64,000 bases of DNA, taken from positions 1 to 64,000 of the forward strand of contig JADFIA010000002.1 in NCBI GenBank assembly GCA_022566895.1. Direction: 5' to 3'. The translations under genes were made by a program, and so were the position numbers. Below the pieces are notes generated by a model that had not been told where the DNA came from, ran no database searches, and saw only the letters and a list, made by a program, of their open reading frames with translations. Below, piece after piece: positions 19,801-29,092 of this stretch. Source of the DNA: Pseudomonadota bacterium. GTDB lineage: Bacteria > Pseudomonadota > Alphaproteobacteria > Sphingomonadales > SMXR01. The number at the start of each line of letters is the position of its first letter. The stretch's first letter is position 1.

Positions 19801-19890
19801 GGAGCGGTGGCCGAGTGGTTTAAGGCGCACGCCTGGAAAGCGTGTTGGGGTGCAAGCCCTTCGGGGGTTCGAATCCCCCCCGCTCCGCCA
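19801..19890 (+). tRNA. tRNA-Ser (anticodon GGA)
   Basis: Acceptor stem GGAGCGG/CCGCTCC with discriminator G and an encoded CCA. The anticodon stem CACGC/GCGTG encloses CTGGAAA, giving anticodon GGA (Ser, UCC/UCU). A long variable arm, typical of class II tRNA-Ser, precedes the T-arm GTTCGAATC. Confidence 0.96.
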
Positions 19891-19990
19891 GCCAAAAAGG
19901 CCGGGCCCGTGAGACGGACCCCAGTTTTCCCTGTATTTTCGGGCTGGAAAGTGGAAATTTGATCCTCCTGCTGCACTGTGGAGGAGAGGC

Positions 19991-21427
19991 ATGAAAAGAT
20001 CAGCTGCGCCAGATGTCTGCTTCGAGGCTGTGGCCAAGCCCGACGGCATCCCAATTTTGCCGCTACCGGGGGCCGGCTTTGAGGCCTGGCAAGAGGAGGC
20101 CGCCGCGGCACAGGCCAAATGGGCCGAGGCCCAGGGATTTGGCGCCGCAGGCGGCACAATCCTCTGCCTTCCCGACGCTGATGGCGACTTGGAATCGGTT
20201 TTATGGGGGCTCGGCGAAACCGCGGCCCTGGCGGAGTGCAAGCCGGCCGATTTCGCAAAACTCTGCGCTCGCCTGCCGGTCGGACGATATTCGATCGCCG
20301 GTCTCGACGATGCCGGAGCCGCCGCCGCGATAACCGGCTGGTGCCTCGAACAGTATGATTTTGATGCCTTTAAGACGGAAAAATCCAGGGCTGCCGGGCG
20401 ACCGGTTCTGGTGGTTGGAAAGAGCGACGAACTGGGCCGGGCCAAGGCTTTGCTTGAGGGCATTTACCTGGCCCGGGATATGGTCAATACACCGGCCGAC
20501 GATCTCGGCCCCGAAGCCTTGGCCGGGGTGGCACAGGGACTGGCGAAGACATTTGGCGCCGATATTTCGGTTATCGAGGGTGAAGACCTTTTAAGAGAAG
20601 GTTTCCCGGCTGTGTACGCGGTCGGGCGGGCCGGAGCCGGGGCGCCGCGCCTGATCGATATGACCTGGGGCCAGCCGGGTGATCCGGGCCTGACCCTGGT
20701 CGGCAAGGGCGTTTGTTTCGATACCGGCGGGCTCGATCTCAAGACCGCGGCCGGCATGCGGCTGATGAAAAAAGACATGGGCGGCGCCGCCCTCTCTCTG
20801 GGTCTCGCTCAGGCGATCATGTCCCTGGGGTTGGGCCTGCGTTTGCGGGTGATTATCCCGGCGGTCGAAAATAATGTGGCGGCCAACGCCCTGCGGCCGG
20901 GCGATATCATTTCGTCGCGCAAGGGTCTGAGCATCGAGATCGGCAATACCGATGCCGAAGGCAGGCTGGTGCTCGCCGACGCCCTGGCCCTGGCCGACGA
21001 AGAGGAGGTCGATCTCCTTCTGGACTTCGCGACCCTTACCGGTGCCGCAAGGATTGCGCTGGGGCCTGACCTTCCAGCCTTTTATACCGACAACGGTGGG
21101 CTCGCCGCGGCCCTAAGCGATGCCTCACAAAGGGCCAGCGATCCGGTCTGGCGAATGCCGCTTTGGGGGCCCTACAGGGACGACTTGAAAAGCGACGTGG
21201 CCGATATCGCCAATATCACCGAGCACAGTTTTGCCGGCTCTATCACCGCGGCGCTCTTCCTGCAGCGCTTTGTCGAACAGCGGGACCGCTGGATGCATTT
21301 CGATATATTCGCCTGGAACCCGGCCGCCAAGCCTGCTCGACCCAAGGGCGGCGAGGCCTCGGCGCTCAGGGCCGTCTTCGGTCTGATTGAAAAGCTGGCG
21401 GCTGGACAGTTGCCTGGGGATCATTGA
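19991..21427 (+). CDS. Leucyl aminopeptidase family protein (peptidase M17)
   Basis: 478 residues. Manganese/zinc-dependent cytosolic aminopeptidase that removes N-terminal residues from peptides. The catalytic C-terminal half carries the metal-binding signature NTDAEGRLVLADAL, preceded by GKGVCFDTGGLDLK and MKKDMGGAA. The N-terminal half is a diverged non-catalytic M17 domain. A strong GGAGGAGAG ribosome site precedes the ATG. Its TGA overlaps the ATG of the NlpC/P60 gene (TGATG), so the pair probably acts together in peptide turnover, perhaps of murein peptides (inference). Confidence 0.92.
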   Translation: MKRSAAPDVCFEAVAKPDGIPILPLPGAGFEAWQEEAAAAQAKWAEAQGFGAAGGTILCLPDADGDLESVLWGLGETAALAECKPADFAKLCARLPVGRYSIAGLDDAGAAAAITGWCLEQYDFDAFKTEKSRAAGRPVLVVGKSDELGRAKALLEGIYLARDMVNTPADDLGPEALAGVAQGLAKTFGADISVIEGEDLLREGFPAVYAVGRAGAGAPRLIDMTWGQPGDPGLTLVGKGVCFDTGGLDLKTAAGMRLMKKDMGGAALSLGLAQAIMSLGLGLRLRVIIPAVENNVAANALRPGDIISSRKGLSIEIGNTDAEGRLVLADALALADEEEVDLLLDFATLTGAARIALGPDLPAFYTDNGGLAAALSDASQRASDPVWRMPLWGPYRDDLKSDVADIANITEHSFAGSITAALFLQRFVEQRDRWMHFDIFAWNPAAKPARPKGGEASALRAVFGLIEKLAAGQLPGDH

Positions 21428-22353
21428 TGAAGAAGAACGTGGATTTCTTCAGTGAACTTACCACCGGGGGGGATGCCCGGCTGACCCCGGCCCGCGGCGA
21501 TCTGGCGGCGGCGCATCTGGAAGGCATCGTAGAGGCCGAGCACTACGTCGCCGGGCGATCCCATGAGGTCACGACCTTTACCGCCCCCTTGTTCGTCAAG
21601 CCGTCGGACGACGGGCCGTTGCTCACCGAGCTTCTCTACGGCGAGGCCTTCGAGGTCTATGATCAAAAGGACGGCTGGGCCTGGGGCCAATCCGGGCACG
21701 ATTACTACGTCGGATATACGCCACTCTCATCCTTGGCGCCGGCCAGAGAGATTGGCCAGGAAGCCGGCTGCACGGTCACCGCGACCGTGATCGACGCCTA
21801 CCGAGAACCGGATATCAAATCCCCGATTCTGGCCCGCTATCCGATGCATGCCAGGCTGGCCCCTGCGGGATCGGAAACCGTGGGCGATTATAGGTTTCTC
21901 AAAGTCGAGAACGGTGCCTGGGTACGGGCCGACCTGGTCTTCGAATGGGATCTTGAGCGCCGCCCGTGGCCGCTGAAATCCGACTATCTGCTGCTGGCCC
22001 GATCATTTCTCGGTACACCGTACCGCTGGGGCGGCCGCACGGTTCTGGGCCTCGACTGTAGCGGTTTATTGCAGATCGCCTGCGTGGCCAGGCTGCGGGA
22101 TACCGACCTTCAGGAACGGGAAATTGGCTTGAGGGCCATAGATGTCACCGACCTGCCGCCTCAGCGCGGCGATATCGTCTTCTTTCCGGGACACGTCGGG
22201 ATCATGGTTGACGAGAAGGGCCTTCTACACGCCAACGCCCGCAAGATGTGCCTTTCCATTGATCCCCTGTCCAGCGTCATCGAGCGACTGGCCCACGAAC
22301 ACGACCAGCCGGTGCGGGCAGTCTACCGCCTGCCGGACGGGACAAAACTTTGA
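21427..22353 (+). CDS. NlpC/P60 family hydrolase with SH3-like domains
   Basis: 308 residues from ATG 21427, coupled to the peptidase stop; the track start one codon earlier is a TTG. The N-terminal half (about 45-175) contains two SH3-like segments (TAPLFVKPSDDGP...VYDQKDGWAWGQ, then YREPDIKSPILARYPMHARL). The C-terminal NlpC/P60 domain has Cys211 in GLDCSGL and His256 in PGHVGIM, the usual catalytic pair. No signal peptide is seen, which fits the cytoplasmic cell-wall-peptide endopeptidases of this class, involved in recycling gamma-D-Glu-containing peptides. Confidence 0.88.
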   Translation: MKKNVDFFSELTTGGDARLTPARGDLAAAHLEGIVEAEHYVAGRSHEVTTFTAPLFVKPSDDGPLLTELLYGEAFEVYDQKDGWAWGQSGHDYYVGYTPLSSLAPAREIGQEAGCTVTATVIDAYREPDIKSPILARYPMHARLAPAGSETVGDYRFLKVENGAWVRADLVFEWDLERRPWPLKSDYLLLARSFLGTPYRWGGRTVLGLDCSGLLQIACVARLRDTDLQEREIGLRAIDVTDLPPQRGDIVFFPGHVGIMVDEKGLLHANARKMCLSIDPLSSVIERLAHEHDQPVRAVYRLPDGTKL

Positions 22354-22372
22354 TACCGGGCCGGGCCGGCGC

Positions 22373-23470
22373 TTAGGGAAGTTCCGGTGGCTTATCGCTG
22401 CGGCTTCGCAGATACAGGATCAGGTCGGCCCGGTCGGCGAGTGCCTTGATGCCCCCAAAGGGCATCCGGGTGCCGGGGATCGCCTCCGACGGGCTGGTCA
22501 GAAAGGCATCGAGCGCCTGATAGCTCCAGGTCCCACCATGGCCGGAAAGGGCCGGCGAGTAGCTGAAGTCCGTCTGCCGGCCTATCGCTGTGCCGACCAC
22601 ACCGTAAATGTTGGGTCCGATCTTGTGGGCACCGCCCTTCTCGATACTGTGACAAATGGCGCAGACCGAGAAGGCCGCCTCACCGCGCTCGAGCGAGGCC
22701 GCTCTGAGGGCCGCAACGAGCGGACTTGCTTCGGTCATTGCTTCGGCGACTGCAGCCGGCTCAACTTCGTCGGCCGGCTCCTCTGTTATTTCTTCAACAG
22801 AATCGGCGGCGGGTTCTTCGCTGACTGGTTTTGTCATTTCCACGGGCGCTTCGGGGTCTGCCAGAAAGTCGAGCGCTTCCTCCGCCTCGGCGACCGGCTG
22901 GGCCTCAGGAAGCGGTACAGGATCGGTCGCCAGCAAACGCAGGTAGGCGATCAGATCCGCCCTCTGGTTGGCGCGGCTGATACCGGCGAAGGGCATTCTG
23001 TTGTTGGGAATCGTTTCGGCCGGGTTCTCGATGTAAGCGTCCAGCAACTCGAAATCCCAGGTGCCGCCGTAATTCGCAAGCGCGTCAGAGTAACCGAAAT
23101 CGGCCTGTCCAGCGACCTTGACACCAACGATTCCATAAAGATTGGGGCCAATTCCATGCGGTCCGCCTTCCTGAACCGAGTGACAGGCGGCACAACGCCC
23201 AAACACCCGAGCCCCTTTTTCGGCCGAGGCGCCGGCCAAGCGGCTGGCTAGACTCGGACCCTCGACGACCACGGCCACCGGCGTCTCGGCCGCCGCCTCT
23301 TCTACGCCCTCGACTTTGTAGCCTTTTACTTCCGGCTGCTCGATCTGAAACAGATCATCAGCCACCAAACCGACGACCACGATAAACAAGACCGTGGCCA
23401 ACAGGGCCCCAACGATCTTGTTCCGTTCAAAGGAATTCAACGCTCTGTCTCCTGCGATTTTTCTGGCCAA
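22373..23470 (-). CDS. Membrane-anchored cytochrome c with two haem domains
   Basis: 365 residues. An N-terminal anchor (NKIVGALLATVLFIVVVGLVA) is followed by two class I cytochrome c domains of about 100 residues each, joined by an acidic and alanine/proline-rich linker (about 185-250). Domain 1 has CAACH (93-97) with probable ligand Met159; domain 2 has CAICH (270-274) with probable ligand Met336. The domains are close paralogues (GGPHGIGPNLYGIVG against GGAHKIGPNIYGVVG). Single-domain relatives (CycM/c552 type) pass electrons from the bc1 complex to cytochrome oxidase; this protein may do the same in the periplasm. No oxidase gene is nearby. Confidence 0.88.
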   Translation of the reverse strand: MARKIAGDRALNSFERNKIVGALLATVLFIVVVGLVADDLFQIEQPEVKGYKVEGVEEAAAETPVAVVVEGPSLASRLAGASAEKGARVFGRCAACHSVQEGGPHGIGPNLYGIVGVKVAGQADFGYSDALANYGGTWDFELLDAYIENPAETIPNNRMPFAGISRANQRADLIAYLRLLATDPVPLPEAQPVAEAEEALDFLADPEAPVEMTKPVSEEPAADSVEEITEEPADEVEPAAVAEAMTEASPLVAALRAASLERGEAAFSVCAICHSIEKGGAHKIGPNIYGVVGTAIGRQTDFSYSPALSGHGGTWSYQALDAFLTSPSEAIPGTRMPFGGIKALADRADLILYLRSRSDKPPELP

Positions 23471-23530
23471 AAAACAGGGCGGAGGTTACCGCCGCCCAGG
23501 GCCCGTTTCAAGGCGAATTCGCTGCGCCGA

Positions 23531-24496
23531 TCACTCGTCTCCAAACAGCATCCAGGACCGGATGAGCCGATGGGAAATCGCCATTTTGGGCGGTAGCTGA
23601 AAATCGGCCTTCGGTTGTCCCTCGACCGCGGCCCTCATTTCCTCACGCATGACCCAGCGCAGATTCTGCAGTTCGCCGTCACGCATCTCGAAATCGTCGT
23701 TTAAAGCCTCCGCATAGCAGCCAATCATCAGGGAGGCGGGGAAGGGCCAGGGTTGGCTGGCGAAATATGTCACTTCACCGACTCGTATGCCGGCCTCCTC
23801 ATAAAGTTCCCGCCGCACCGCCTCCTCGATGGATTCGCCCGGTTCCATGAAACCGGCGAGGGCCGAATAGACCCCTTCTAGAAACTGCGGCTGCCGGCCA
23901 AGCAGGCATTTGCCGTCGCGGATGGCGAGCATGATGACGACAGGGTCGGTACGCGGAAAATGCTCGGCCTTGCAGGACGGTTCGGCGCATTTACGCGTGT
24001 AACCGGCCCGCCGAAGTTCTGTCTTGGCGCCACAGCGCGGACAGAATTGGTGGGTTTCATGCCAACCCAGAAGCGCCTTGGCGAGTCCCAGATTGGCCAG
24101 ATCAATCTTGTGGCTCGTTGCGGTCATGCCGATGGCAACCGATCTCAGATCTTTGAATTGGACGCCCCTCTTGGCCAGCGCCTTGGTTCGCTTGGTGCCG
24201 GCGCCCGACAGATCGACCGCAAAATAATTATGTTTGCCGCGGCTGCCCAAAAGGACCGCCGCCGGCTTTTCTTTCATGAAGGCGGAGATGGCCTCATAGG
24301 TCAGATAGGCCGGCGACACCTCGGGCTTCGTTTTGACGAGTGGTTTGCCGCCAGAAAAGACTACGAATCGCGTGCTTTTGCGTTTCAGCGCTCTCTTGAT
24401 CCAGGAGCTATCGTCGCGCCGGTGTTCGAGCCTGTTGAGTTCACCCCCAGCAAAATGGCACGGTTCATAAAGAGGTTTGGGAAACTTTTGATCCAT
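23531..24496 (-). CDS. nudC: NADH/NAD+ pyrophosphatase NudC (Nudix hydrolase)
   Basis: 321 residues. It hydrolyses NAD(H) to NMN(H) and AMP and, in well-studied homologues, removes NAD caps from RNA. Zinc ribbon CPRCG...C....C lies in the middle (CPRCGAKTELRRAGYTRKC), then the Nudix box GFMEPGESIEEAVRRELYEEAG and, after it, SQPWPFPASLM, the SQPWPFPxS signature that separates NudC from other Nudix families. The zinc cysteines and catalytic glutamates are intact. Confidence 0.95.
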   Translation of the reverse strand: MDQKFPKPLYEPCHFAGGELNRLEHRRDDSSWIKRALKRKSTRFVVFSGGKPLVKTKPEVSPAYLTYEAISAFMKEKPAAVLLGSRGKHNYFAVDLSGAGTKRTKALAKRGVQFKDLRSVAIGMTATSHKIDLANLGLAKALLGWHETHQFCPRCGAKTELRRAGYTRKCAEPSCKAEHFPRTDPVVIMLAIRDGKCLLGRQPQFLEGVYSALAGFMEPGESIEEAVRRELYEEAGIRVGEVTYFASQPWPFPASLMIGCYAEALNDDFEMRDGELQNLRWVMREEMRAAVEGQPKADFQLPPKMAISHRLIRSWMLFGDE

Positions 24497-24578
24497 GCAA
24501 CCCCGCTCACTTGCCCATCCTTTGGTTAGTCGAGCCTTGCATGTATGCTAGGCCGGATCAACCGGTCACTTTCCTCCC

Positions 24579-24607
24579 TTGCCACAAAACCTGAAATCGC
24601 ACATATA
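24579..24607 (+). promoter_or_regulatory. Likely promoter of the SRP RNA
   Basis: TTGCCA (24579-24584) and CATATA (24602-24607) are separated by 17 bases, and the predicted RNA 5' end is six bases downstream. Confidence 0.5.
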
Positions 24608-24612
24608 TGGCA

Positions 24613-24709
24613 GGGGAGGTCGGGTGCGGACGAGGCACTCGCCAACCCGGTCAGGTCCGGAAGGAAGCAGCCGTAACGAGTTCGGCTCGGGTCGTTGCCC
24701 GCCTCCCAC
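24613..24709 (+). ncRNA. ffs: Signal recognition particle RNA (4.5S type)
   Basis: Contains the universal SRP domain IV core, GGTCAGGTCCGGAAGGAAGC followed by AGCCGTAACGA, with the GGAA tetraloop and asymmetric loop bound by Ffh. The ends pair (GGGAGGTCGGG with CCCGCCTCCC), giving a hairpin of about 97 bases, the size of a bacterial 4.5S RNA. It lies directly upstream of dnaX, as in many bacteria. Confidence 0.95.
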
Positions 24710-24776
24710 CTTAAGAAATCTCAGTCACAACCGGCTCCCGGACCGGTCGGTCTGAGCAGGGTCAGCGGCGGATATT

Positions 24777-26567
24777 ATGGGCATGGAATCGGGCGAATAT
24801 CAGGTGCTGGCGCGCAAATACCGGCCCGGCACCTTCGCTGAACTGATCGGCCAGGAGGCCATGGTTCGGACCTTGACCAATGCCATTGAAGGCGGTCGCC
24901 TGGCCCACGCTTTCGTGCTGACCGGAGTGCGCGGCGTCGGCAAAACCACAACCGCCCGCCTGATCGCCAGAGCGCTCAACTGCATCGGCAAGGACGGTAA
25001 TGGCGGGATCACCGTCTCGCCCTGTGGGGAATGCGAGAGTTGCAAGGCGATTGCTGAATCGCGTCATATCGACATCATGGAGATGGATGCCGCCAGCCGC
25101 ACCGGAGTGGACGATATCCGCGAAATTATTGAAAGCGTTTGCTACGCCCCCGCCTCAGCGCGCTTTAAAATCTATATCATCGATGAAGTCCATATGCTTT
25201 CGAAAAACGCCTTTAACGCGCTACTAAAGACCCTTGAGGAGCCACCGCCGCACGTTAAGTTCATTTTCGCGACAACCGAGATTCGTAAACTTCCGGTGAC
25301 CGTGTTGTCGCGCTGTCAGCGTTTTGATCTGCGCCGAGTCGATGGCGAGCTGTTGATCAAGCATTTCGCCGGAATTGCCGAGAAAGAGGGGGCCGAGGTT
25401 GAGGCAGAAGCCCTGAGGATGATCGCCCGGGCCGCGGAAGGCTCGGTCAGGGACGGCTTGTCGCTGCTTGATCAGGCGATCGCCCACGGTGGCGGAAAGG
25501 CAAATGCGGAAGACGTGCGGGTGATGCTGGGCCTGGCCGACCGGGCCAAGGTGCTCGATCTTTTCCGGCATCTCATGGCCGGGGAGCCAAAAGAAGCGCT
25601 GGCGCTGTTCCGGGAGCAGTACGACCTGGGAGCCGATCCCGCGGCGATCCTGCGGCATCTGGCGGAGGTTGTGCACTGGCTGACGCGACTGCGGGTGGCT
25701 CCGGAGGCCGGCATCGACGCCCTGGTCTCGGAGGCACAACGCCGCGAAGGCCGCGATATGGCCGATAGGCTGAAAATGCCCGAATTGACGCGCGCCTGGC
25801 AGCTTCTGCTCAAGGGCATTCAGGAAACGCAATCGGCCGCCCAGCCGGTGGCGGCGGCGGAAATGGTACTGATCCGGCTGGCCTTCGCGGCCAATTTGCC
25901 AACTCCGGCCGAGATTGCACGGAGCTTCGAAAAACAGAATGCTTCTCAGACCAGCCCACCTGTGGAGACACCCGCGGCAACGTCGCCCGAGCCGGAGGAT
26001 CCGGCTGTTGGCGGCGCCACAACTGCCGCCTCGCAAGACGACTTGCTGTCGGCGAAAAAAGAGGCCGTCCAACCGACCGCAGCGGCCGGCGGCGCCGAGG
26101 TGCTGGCGCTCAATCAAAGCGCAAGCCCCCCATCGGTCGAGGAGCCGATGCCGATCTCGTTTGCGGCCATGGTCGAGCTGTTCGAGCGGCACCGCGAGGG
26201 GGTTCTTGGCCACTTTCTGCGCGACGCGGTCGAGGTTGTTTCGTATAAACCCGGAGCCTTGGTTATTCATCCGGTTGGCCGGATCCCGCCCCAGATAAGC
26301 AGTCAGATGCGCCTTTGTCTCGAAGCGTGGACCGGCAATAACTGGCAGATCGCGATCGATACCAGAACTAAAGGTAAGGGCACGTTACGCGAGGCTGACG
26401 AGGCCCGACAGGCCGAGCTGTACAAAGAGGCGGCCCGCGATCCTCTGGTCTCGGCCGCGATCAAGGCCTTTCCCAGTGCCCGTATCCGCGAAGTTATCAA
26501 CCTGGGGGGTACAGCAGGCGCTGATGGCGTGGTAAATTTGGATGACAATGACAAACAGGACGGTTAG
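24777..26567 (+). CDS. dnaX: DNA polymerase III subunits gamma/tau
   Basis: Clamp-loader ATPase; 596 residues. The N-terminal AAA+ module has Walker A GVRGVGKTT, a four-cysteine zinc module (CGECESCK), Walker B IIDEVHML and the sensor stretch FIFATTE. Residues about 370-440 form a low-complexity Pro/Ala/Glu linker. The C-terminal part (SFAAMVELFERHREGVL...) is the tau-type domain contacting polymerase alpha and DnaB. The ffs-dnaX-ybaB-recR order is conserved widely. Confidence 0.97.
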   Translation: MGMESGEYQVLARKYRPGTFAELIGQEAMVRTLTNAIEGGRLAHAFVLTGVRGVGKTTTARLIARALNCIGKDGNGGITVSPCGECESCKAIAESRHIDIMEMDAASRTGVDDIREIIESVCYAPASARFKIYIIDEVHMLSKNAFNALLKTLEEPPPHVKFIFATTEIRKLPVTVLSRCQRFDLRRVDGELLIKHFAGIAEKEGAEVEAEALRMIARAAEGSVRDGLSLLDQAIAHGGGKANAEDVRVMLGLADRAKVLDLFRHLMAGEPKEALALFREQYDLGADPAAILRHLAEVVHWLTRLRVAPEAGIDALVSEAQRREGRDMADRLKMPELTRAWQLLLKGIQETQSAAQPVAAAEMVLIRLAFAANLPTPAEIARSFEKQNASQTSPPVETPAATSPEPEDPAVGGATTAASQDDLLSAKKEAVQPTAAAGGAEVLALNQSASPPSVEEPMPISFAAMVELFERHREGVLGHFLRDAVEVVSYKPGALVIHPVGRIPPQISSQMRLCLEAWTGNNWQIAIDTRTKGKGTLREADEARQAELYKEAARDPLVSAAIKAFPSARIREVINLGGTAGADGVVNLDDNDKQDG

Positions 26568-26579
26568 GCAGCAATTACG

Positions 26580-26903
26580 GTGACCAACCTTTCGCAAATG
26601 CTCCGGCAGGCTCAGGAAATGCAAGACAAGATTGCGCGCCTGCAGGGCGAGCTGGCGGATCTGCGGATCGAGGGGGTGGCCGGAGCCGGGCTCGTAAAGG
26701 TCGAGCTGAACGGCACGGGGTTGATGACCGGCCTGTCGATCGCGCCTGAACTGTTCGACCGCGAGGAGGCTGAAGTGGTCGAGGATCTGATCGTCGCCGC
26801 CCACAATCAGGCCAAGGCCAGGTCCGAAGAGCTGGCCCGGGCCGAGATGGCCAAACTCACCGGTGGGCTGCAGCTGCCGTCTGGCCTGAAGCTGCCTTTC
26901 TAG
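26580..26903 (+). CDS. YbaB/EbfC family nucleoid-associated protein
   Basis: 107 residues starting at GTG 26580, 12 bases after dnaX. Family features are visible: [17 protein letters not shown] at the N-terminus and [14 protein letters not shown] in the core. Proteins of this family form tweezer-like dimers that bind DNA non-specifically. It lies between dnaX and recR, its usual place. Confidence 0.94.
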   Translation: MTNLSQMLRQAQEMQDKIARLQGELADLRIEGVAGAGLVKVELNGTGLMTGLSIAPELFDREEAEVVEDLIVAAHNQAKARSEELARAEMAKLTGGLQLPSGLKLPF

Positions 26904-26920
26904 AAACGGAGAGCTGGCCG

Positions 26921-27520
26921 ATGGCCTCACACAATGTCGAGATTGACCGCCTGATCCAGGCGCTTGCCCGGCTGCCGGGGCTTGGGCCGCGTTCGGCTCG
27001 CCGCGCCGTCCTTCACCTGATCAGAAAGCGTGAGCGGTTGCTCAAGCCGCTGTCCGAGGCCCTGAGGGAGGTCGGTGAGAGAATCCGCGACTGCGAGGTT
27101 TGCGGCAACCTCGATACCGTAAACCCCTGTTTGATTTGCAGCGATCCTCGGCGCGATCGATCGCTTGTTTGTGTGGTCGAGCAGGTGGCCGATTTGTGGG
27201 CGCTCGACCGGGCGGAGGGTTACAAAGGTCTCTATCACGTGCTCGGTGGCACGCTTTCGGCTCTCGACGGCGTGATGCCCGAGGACCTCAATATCTCCGC
27301 CCTCGTCGAGCGGGCTAAATCGGGCGAGGTCAAGGAGGTTATCCTGGCTACCAATGCCACCGTCAACGGCCAGACCACCGCCCATTACATCGCTGAAAGG
27401 CTTAAAGAGGCAGGGGTTTTGGTCACTGGGATCGCCCACGGTGTGCCGGTCGGCGGCGAGCTCGATTATCTGGACGAGGGCACGCTGCGGGCAGCACTAA
27501 AGGCCCGAAAGCCGGTCTGA
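26921..27520 (+). CDS. recR: Recombination mediator protein RecR
   Basis: 199 residues. It works with RecO (and RecF) to load RecA on gapped DNA. An N-terminal helix-hairpin-helix ([19 protein letters not shown]) is followed by a C4 zinc finger ([16 protein letters not shown]) and a Toprim domain beginning [15 protein letters not shown]. The length is standard. Its TGA overlaps the ATG of the next gene by one base. Confidence 0.98.
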   Translation: MASHNVEIDRLIQALARLPGLGPRSARRAVLHLIRKRERLLKPLSEALREVGERIRDCEVCGNLDTVNPCLICSDPRRDRSLVCVVEQVADLWALDRAEGYKGLYHVLGGTLSALDGVMPEDLNISALVERAKSGEVKEVILATNATVNGQTTAHYIAERLKEAGVLVTGIAHGVPVGGELDYLDEGTLRAALKARKPV

Positions 27521-27846
27521 TGGCCGAAGCGCCCTATGTTTACTCGGTTCTGGTACATGTCGATCCCGATCGCGGCGGCGACTATGTGGCCTGGCTCGAT
27601 AACAAACATATCGCTGATGTGGTCGGCTTTCCCGGTATTCTGTGGGTCCGCAAGGTCAGGCTCGACGAGCCGGCCGACGATGGCTGGGACCGGTACTTTG
27701 TGATCTATGGCTTTGAATCGCGGGATGTCCTGGCCCGCTATCAGGCAAGTGAGCTGTTCCGAGGCTTCGCCGAGGAGCTCAAGCCCTTTGAAGGGCTTTT
27801 CCGATTGCAGCGATTCTTTGGCCAAGTGGAGCTTGAAATTGGCTGA
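27520..27846 (+). CDS. Small DUF4286-like protein coupled to recR
   Basis: 108 residues, start overlapping the recR stop (TGATG). It has an alpha/beta pattern (YSVLVHVDPDRGGDYVAWLDNKHIADVVGFPGILWVRKVRL) that looks like a ferredoxin-like dimeric alpha-beta barrel, as in DUF4286 or EthD-type proteins. No catalytic residues can be assigned. Translational coupling to recR suggests co-expression but not necessarily a shared job. It ends next to the convergent rmuC stop. Confidence 0.6.
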   Translation: MAEAPYVYSVLVHVDPDRGGDYVAWLDNKHIADVVGFPGILWVRKVRLDEPADDGWDRYFVIYGFESRDVLARYQASELFRGFAEELKPFEGLFRLQRFFGQVELEIG

Positions 27847-28968
27847 TCAGCCCTTGTCTTCCACCAGCCGCGGACGGGCTGCCTTTTCAAGCCCCTCTTC
27901 AGCCGAATCGTCTGCCAATTGAACCGCCTCGATGCGCTCCACATGCCGCGTGATCTTGCCGGTCGAGATTTCGATCTCGCGGATATCCTTTTCGGCCAGA
28001 TCGAAATGTTTTGACAGGTTGCCAACCCGGCCTTTCAAGCGTTCGGCGTCGGCCAGGAGAACGTGCACCTCCTTTTGGATCAGGCCCGCCTGTTCGCGCA
28101 TCCGCACATCCTTAAGAACCGCACGGATGGTATGCAAGGTGGCCATCAGAGTGGTCGGCGAGACGATCCAGACCCTGGCCCGGTAGCTCTTTTCGACGGT
28201 CGCCGAAAAATTGGCGTGCAATTCCGCATAGACGGCCTCCGAGGGCAGAAACAATAGGGCCGATTCCGCGGTCTCCCCGGGAATTATGTATTTTTCGGAG
28301 ATATCCTTTACATGCTTAAGAATGTCAGCCGCGAAGTTCTTTGCCGCCGCTGCACGGGTGCCATCGTCTTTGGCCGCCGACAGAGCGCGATAACTTTCGA
28401 GTGGGAATTTCGCGTCCACCGCGATCGGGCCTGGCGGGTCCGGCAAGAGGATCAGGCAATCGGCCCGCTTGCCGTTCGAGAGTGTTTTTTGAAAAACATA
28501 GGCGTTCGGCGGCAACGCCGCCTCGACCAGATTTTCAAGCTGAACCTCACCAAAGGCTCCGCGTGCCTGCTTGTTCGAAAGAATATCCTGTAGGCCGACG
28601 ATATCGGTCGAGAGGGCCTCGATATTCTTTTGCGCCTCGTCGATGACCTTGAGCCGCGTTTTGATCTGCCCGATGGTCTCGGCCGTCTTGGTGGCCGAGT
28701 TTTCAAGGCTTTGGCCCATGCGCTGGCTAACCTGGTCCAGGCGGTCCTGGAGCACTTTGGCAAGCTCCAACTGGGATTTGCGCCCGTCGTCCGCAATCTG
28801 GGCCAGCCGCCCCGAAAGCTCGCGGTTTTGCGCTTCCATCTGCTCGAGAAGCACTTTCAGCTCGGCCATCGATCCGCTTTCGACACCCTTGCGGCGCATC
28901 AAAAAGACCAAAAGGCCGCCGATCGCCAGAAGCGCCGCAAAAATAAGGATAGTAGCGTCAATCTCCAT
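27847..28968 (-). CDS. rmuC: DNA recombination protein RmuC
   Basis: 373 residues. An N-terminal membrane segment (ATILIFAALLAIGGLLVFL) is followed by a long coiled coil (about 30-135) and the conserved RmuC core (ALPPNAYVFQKTLSNGKRAD, then DAKFPLESY), a PD-(D/E)xK-related fold. In E. coli it limits rearrangements between inverted repeats; its biochemistry is not settled. The stop directly abuts that of the preceding convergent gene. Confidence 0.93.
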   Translation of the reverse strand: MEIDATILIFAALLAIGGLLVFLMRRKGVESGSMAELKVLLEQMEAQNRELSGRLAQIADDGRKSQLELAKVLQDRLDQVSQRMGQSLENSATKTAETIGQIKTRLKVIDEAQKNIEALSTDIVGLQDILSNKQARGAFGEVQLENLVEAALPPNAYVFQKTLSNGKRADCLILLPDPPGPIAVDAKFPLESYRALSAAKDDGTRAAAAKNFAADILKHVKDISEKYIIPGETAESALLFLPSEAVYAELHANFSATVEKSYRARVWIVSPTTLMATLHTIRAVLKDVRMREQAGLIQKEVHVLLADAERLKGRVGNLSKHFDLAEKDIREIEISTGKITRHVERIEAVQLADDSAEEGLEKAARPRLVEDKG

Positions 28969-29092
28969 GACAGGCGTGCCTCCAAACCGCTATCGCCTTT
29001 ACAATAACAGGGGCTGCGGGCCTTGGCCATGGCTTGACGCCCTCCATGCCAGCCACTAGGTAAAGGGCCTGAGATTTGAGGATGAAAAACCG

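Noticed and set aside
25224-26270. 348-residue minus-strand ORF
   Set aside because: It is a shadow frame of dnaX with no family features.
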